Shown here: piece after piece, positions 62,897-64,000 of the stretch
How the letters are laid out: every line of letters begins with the position of its first letter
Position numbering within the stretch: position 1 is the first letter of the stretch
NCBI GenBank assembly: GCA_951799405.1
Contig: OX637361.1
Location: 12,250,170-12,314,169 of the forward strand
DNA: 64,000 nt
Source: Agapetus fuscipes
Taxonomy: Eukaryota; Arthropoda; Insecta; Trichoptera; Glossosomatidae
Direction of reading: 5' to 3'
Notes under the pieces: generated by a model
Database searches by the model: none
Seen by the model: only the letters and a program-made list of their open reading frames with translations
Told to the model about the DNA's origin: nothing
Position numbers and translations under genes: made by a program

Positions 62897-63064
62897 TGGA
62901 TCTCAAGTCGTTGAGTGTGTCTACGGCGATGTCAACCTCCATTGCTTCCCAGTCACTGTCTCCAGCCAACTTCAGCGTCCTGCCCAAGTAGCGAGCGATA
63001 GCCGCGCTCTGATGCAGCACCTTGCCGTCTATCTCCAGCGTGGGCATCTGGCCCAACGGCATGG
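62897..63064 (-). CDS. GstS1: sigma-class glutathione S-transferase, upstream exon
   Basis: Enters after TTTTTTTCCAG with the last two bases of a codon and reads MPLGQMPTLEIDGKVLHQSA, AIARYLGRTLKLAGDSDWEA, MEVDIAVDTLNDLRS, ending at TCCA|GTAATG. Joined to the next exon it gives NDLRSKVSATHYEP. The GQMPTLEIDGK and HQSAAIARYLGR blocks hold the cis-Pro and the Gln-Ser pair that bind glutathione. The catalytic Tyr should be in the preceding exon, which must lie right of 64000; nothing suitable is visible in 63065-64000. Confidence 0.94.
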
Positions 63065-63184
63065 CTGGAAAAAAAAAAAATTTAGCACCAAATTGTGACA
63101 CATTACCGCAAGGGCATTTAACATATTTACTGATAAAAAATATTTAACAGTATAAAACAAAAAAATAATACAACTTATAAAGGT

Positions 63185-63440
63185 CTGTAGTCAACACTTC
63201 AGACTCGTGATTGGAAGGTAGAGGGTTCGACTCCAGGCAGAGCACAAAAATATTTCATTTTTCAAATAGGCTCTTTGCTAGGTTGAAAAATTAACCTGCT
63301 TTATAACTGACAGCTCACCACAGGTTCATCATGCCTTTATAGCAATTGGGTCTTGAATAAGAATCGGTACTTTCTACAGTGACGTCCAAGCTCCCAGAGG
63401 GCTCTTGAGGTGAGATTCACACAACTCACCAAATAAATAA
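63185..63440 (+). mobile_element. SINE-A, tail type 2
   Basis: Head GGTCTGTAGTCAACACTTCA (worn A box), AGAGGGTTCGACTCCAGGC B box, body, then GAGGGCTCTTGAGGTGAGAT and CACCAAATAAATAATCC. It lies in the first visible GST intron. Confidence 0.8.
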
Positions 63441-63544
63441 TCCTATAGACTCTTGAAAATGACCTGAAACTTGAAGGTCGAAAGTACTCGAGTCAAATAA
63501 AATTAATTAATGTGAAAATAAAACTACATTTTTGAAATAATATT

Positions 63545-63592
63545 TTTCTTTTAAATTAAAAATGAATTTTCACTGTATGAATACACAAACCC
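63545..63592 (+). repeat. Penelope-like 3' flank remnant
   Basis: AAAAATGAATTTTCACTGTA and AATACACAAACC match the sequence that follows the fold-back at 30650-30951. Confidence 0.4.
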
Positions 63593-63595
63593 TGT

Positions 63596-64000
63596 ACTGT
63601 ACTGTACTGTATCCTGCCGCCGTTCCACTAGGGGTGGCCGGTACCTCCGCAGATGCGCCTCCACTTTTTTCTGTCCTTACAAACCACTTTCATTTCCTCA
63701 ATATTCATCACCTTTTTCATACATACTCTTCTCTTATTTTCACTCTGCAGGTTCCATTCTTTCGCAATCTCACCTATTTGGTCTAACCATTCTTTCCTCG
63801 GCCTTCCCCTTCCGCGCTTTCCTCTGACATTTCCTTTGTACACTTTCTTCGTTAGTCGTTCATCATCCATTCTTTCGAGATGTCCGAACCATCTCATCGT
63901 ACTTTTTTGTACTTTCATTCTCATATTCTCTTTTATACCACACTCGTTCATCACCCAATCATTACGTACTCTATCATTCAGTGTTTTTCCAGCCATTGCT
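63596..64000 (-). mobile_element. RTE-2 LINE 3' end with intact C-terminal ORF, cut by the window
   Basis: Minus strand, open from the edge to the stop at 63628: MAGKTLNDRVRNDWVMNECG, KSTMRWFGHLERMDDERLTK, GKRGRGRPRKEWLDQIGEIA, NKRRVCMKKVMNIEEMKVVC and KDRKKWRRICGGTGHP. The UTR is only about 30 bases, CCCTAGTGGAACGGCGGCAG, followed by a (CAGTA)n tail. It is the best-kept RTE-2 copy. Confidence 0.88.

Overview
The window is eukaryotic and almost certainly from an insect nuclear genome. It is AT-rich, has spliced genes with GT-AG introns, carries insect-type proteins (sepiapterin reductase, Ski/Sno corepressor, SCP-X thiolase, sigma-class GST), and is crowded with LINEs, SINEs, MITEs and DNA transposons. 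The insect order cannot be fixed from the sequence alone.

Four host genes are supported. (1) A sepiapterin reductase gene, one uninterrupted exon, minus strand, 825-1613. (2) A Ski/Sno (snoo-like) gene on the plus strand. Its GC-rich first coding exon (8112-8984) and its second coding exon (35138 to about 36101/36109) are separated by a 26.2 kb phase-0 intron packed with mobile DNA. (3) A SCP-X gene on the minus strand, with a thiolase exon (57407-56304) and a sterol-carrier exon (50185-49688) separated by a 6.1 kb intron. (4) The last three coding exons of a sigma-class GST on the minus strand (63064-58708); its first exon lies beyond the right edge.

Most of the rest is transposable elements, often nested. 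The best preserved is an autonomous PIF/Harbinger transposon (9335-15449): matching terminal inverted repeats, TAA target duplications, a five-exon Myb/SANT-like gene and a three-exon HARBI1-type transposase with its DDE residues, all splicing in frame. Two RTE-like LINE 3' ends recur. RTE-1 ends in a roughly 265 bp 3' UTR with a (TTAGAT)n tail. RTE-2 ends in a (CAGTA)n tail. A nearly complete poly(A) LINE (25957-28636, minus) sits inside an RTE-2 copy. A 1137 bp non-autonomous hAT element (24615-25751) sits inside an RTE-1 copy with an 8 bp duplication. tRNA-derived SINEs fall into at least three groups (A, B, D), and one SINE-A is fused to a 5S rRNA-like head.

Three things stand out. First, a set of long fold-back structures (near 3.4, 11.3, 12.5, 30.8 and 37.8 kb) carries hammerhead-ribozyme-like cores in the arms, as known for Penelope-like retroelements. 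Second, SINE-A occurs with two different 3' tails, each resembling the 3' end of a different LINE present in this same window. Third, the RTE-1 3' UTR also exists as short copies with one constant 5' end and as a tandem array (52718-54075).
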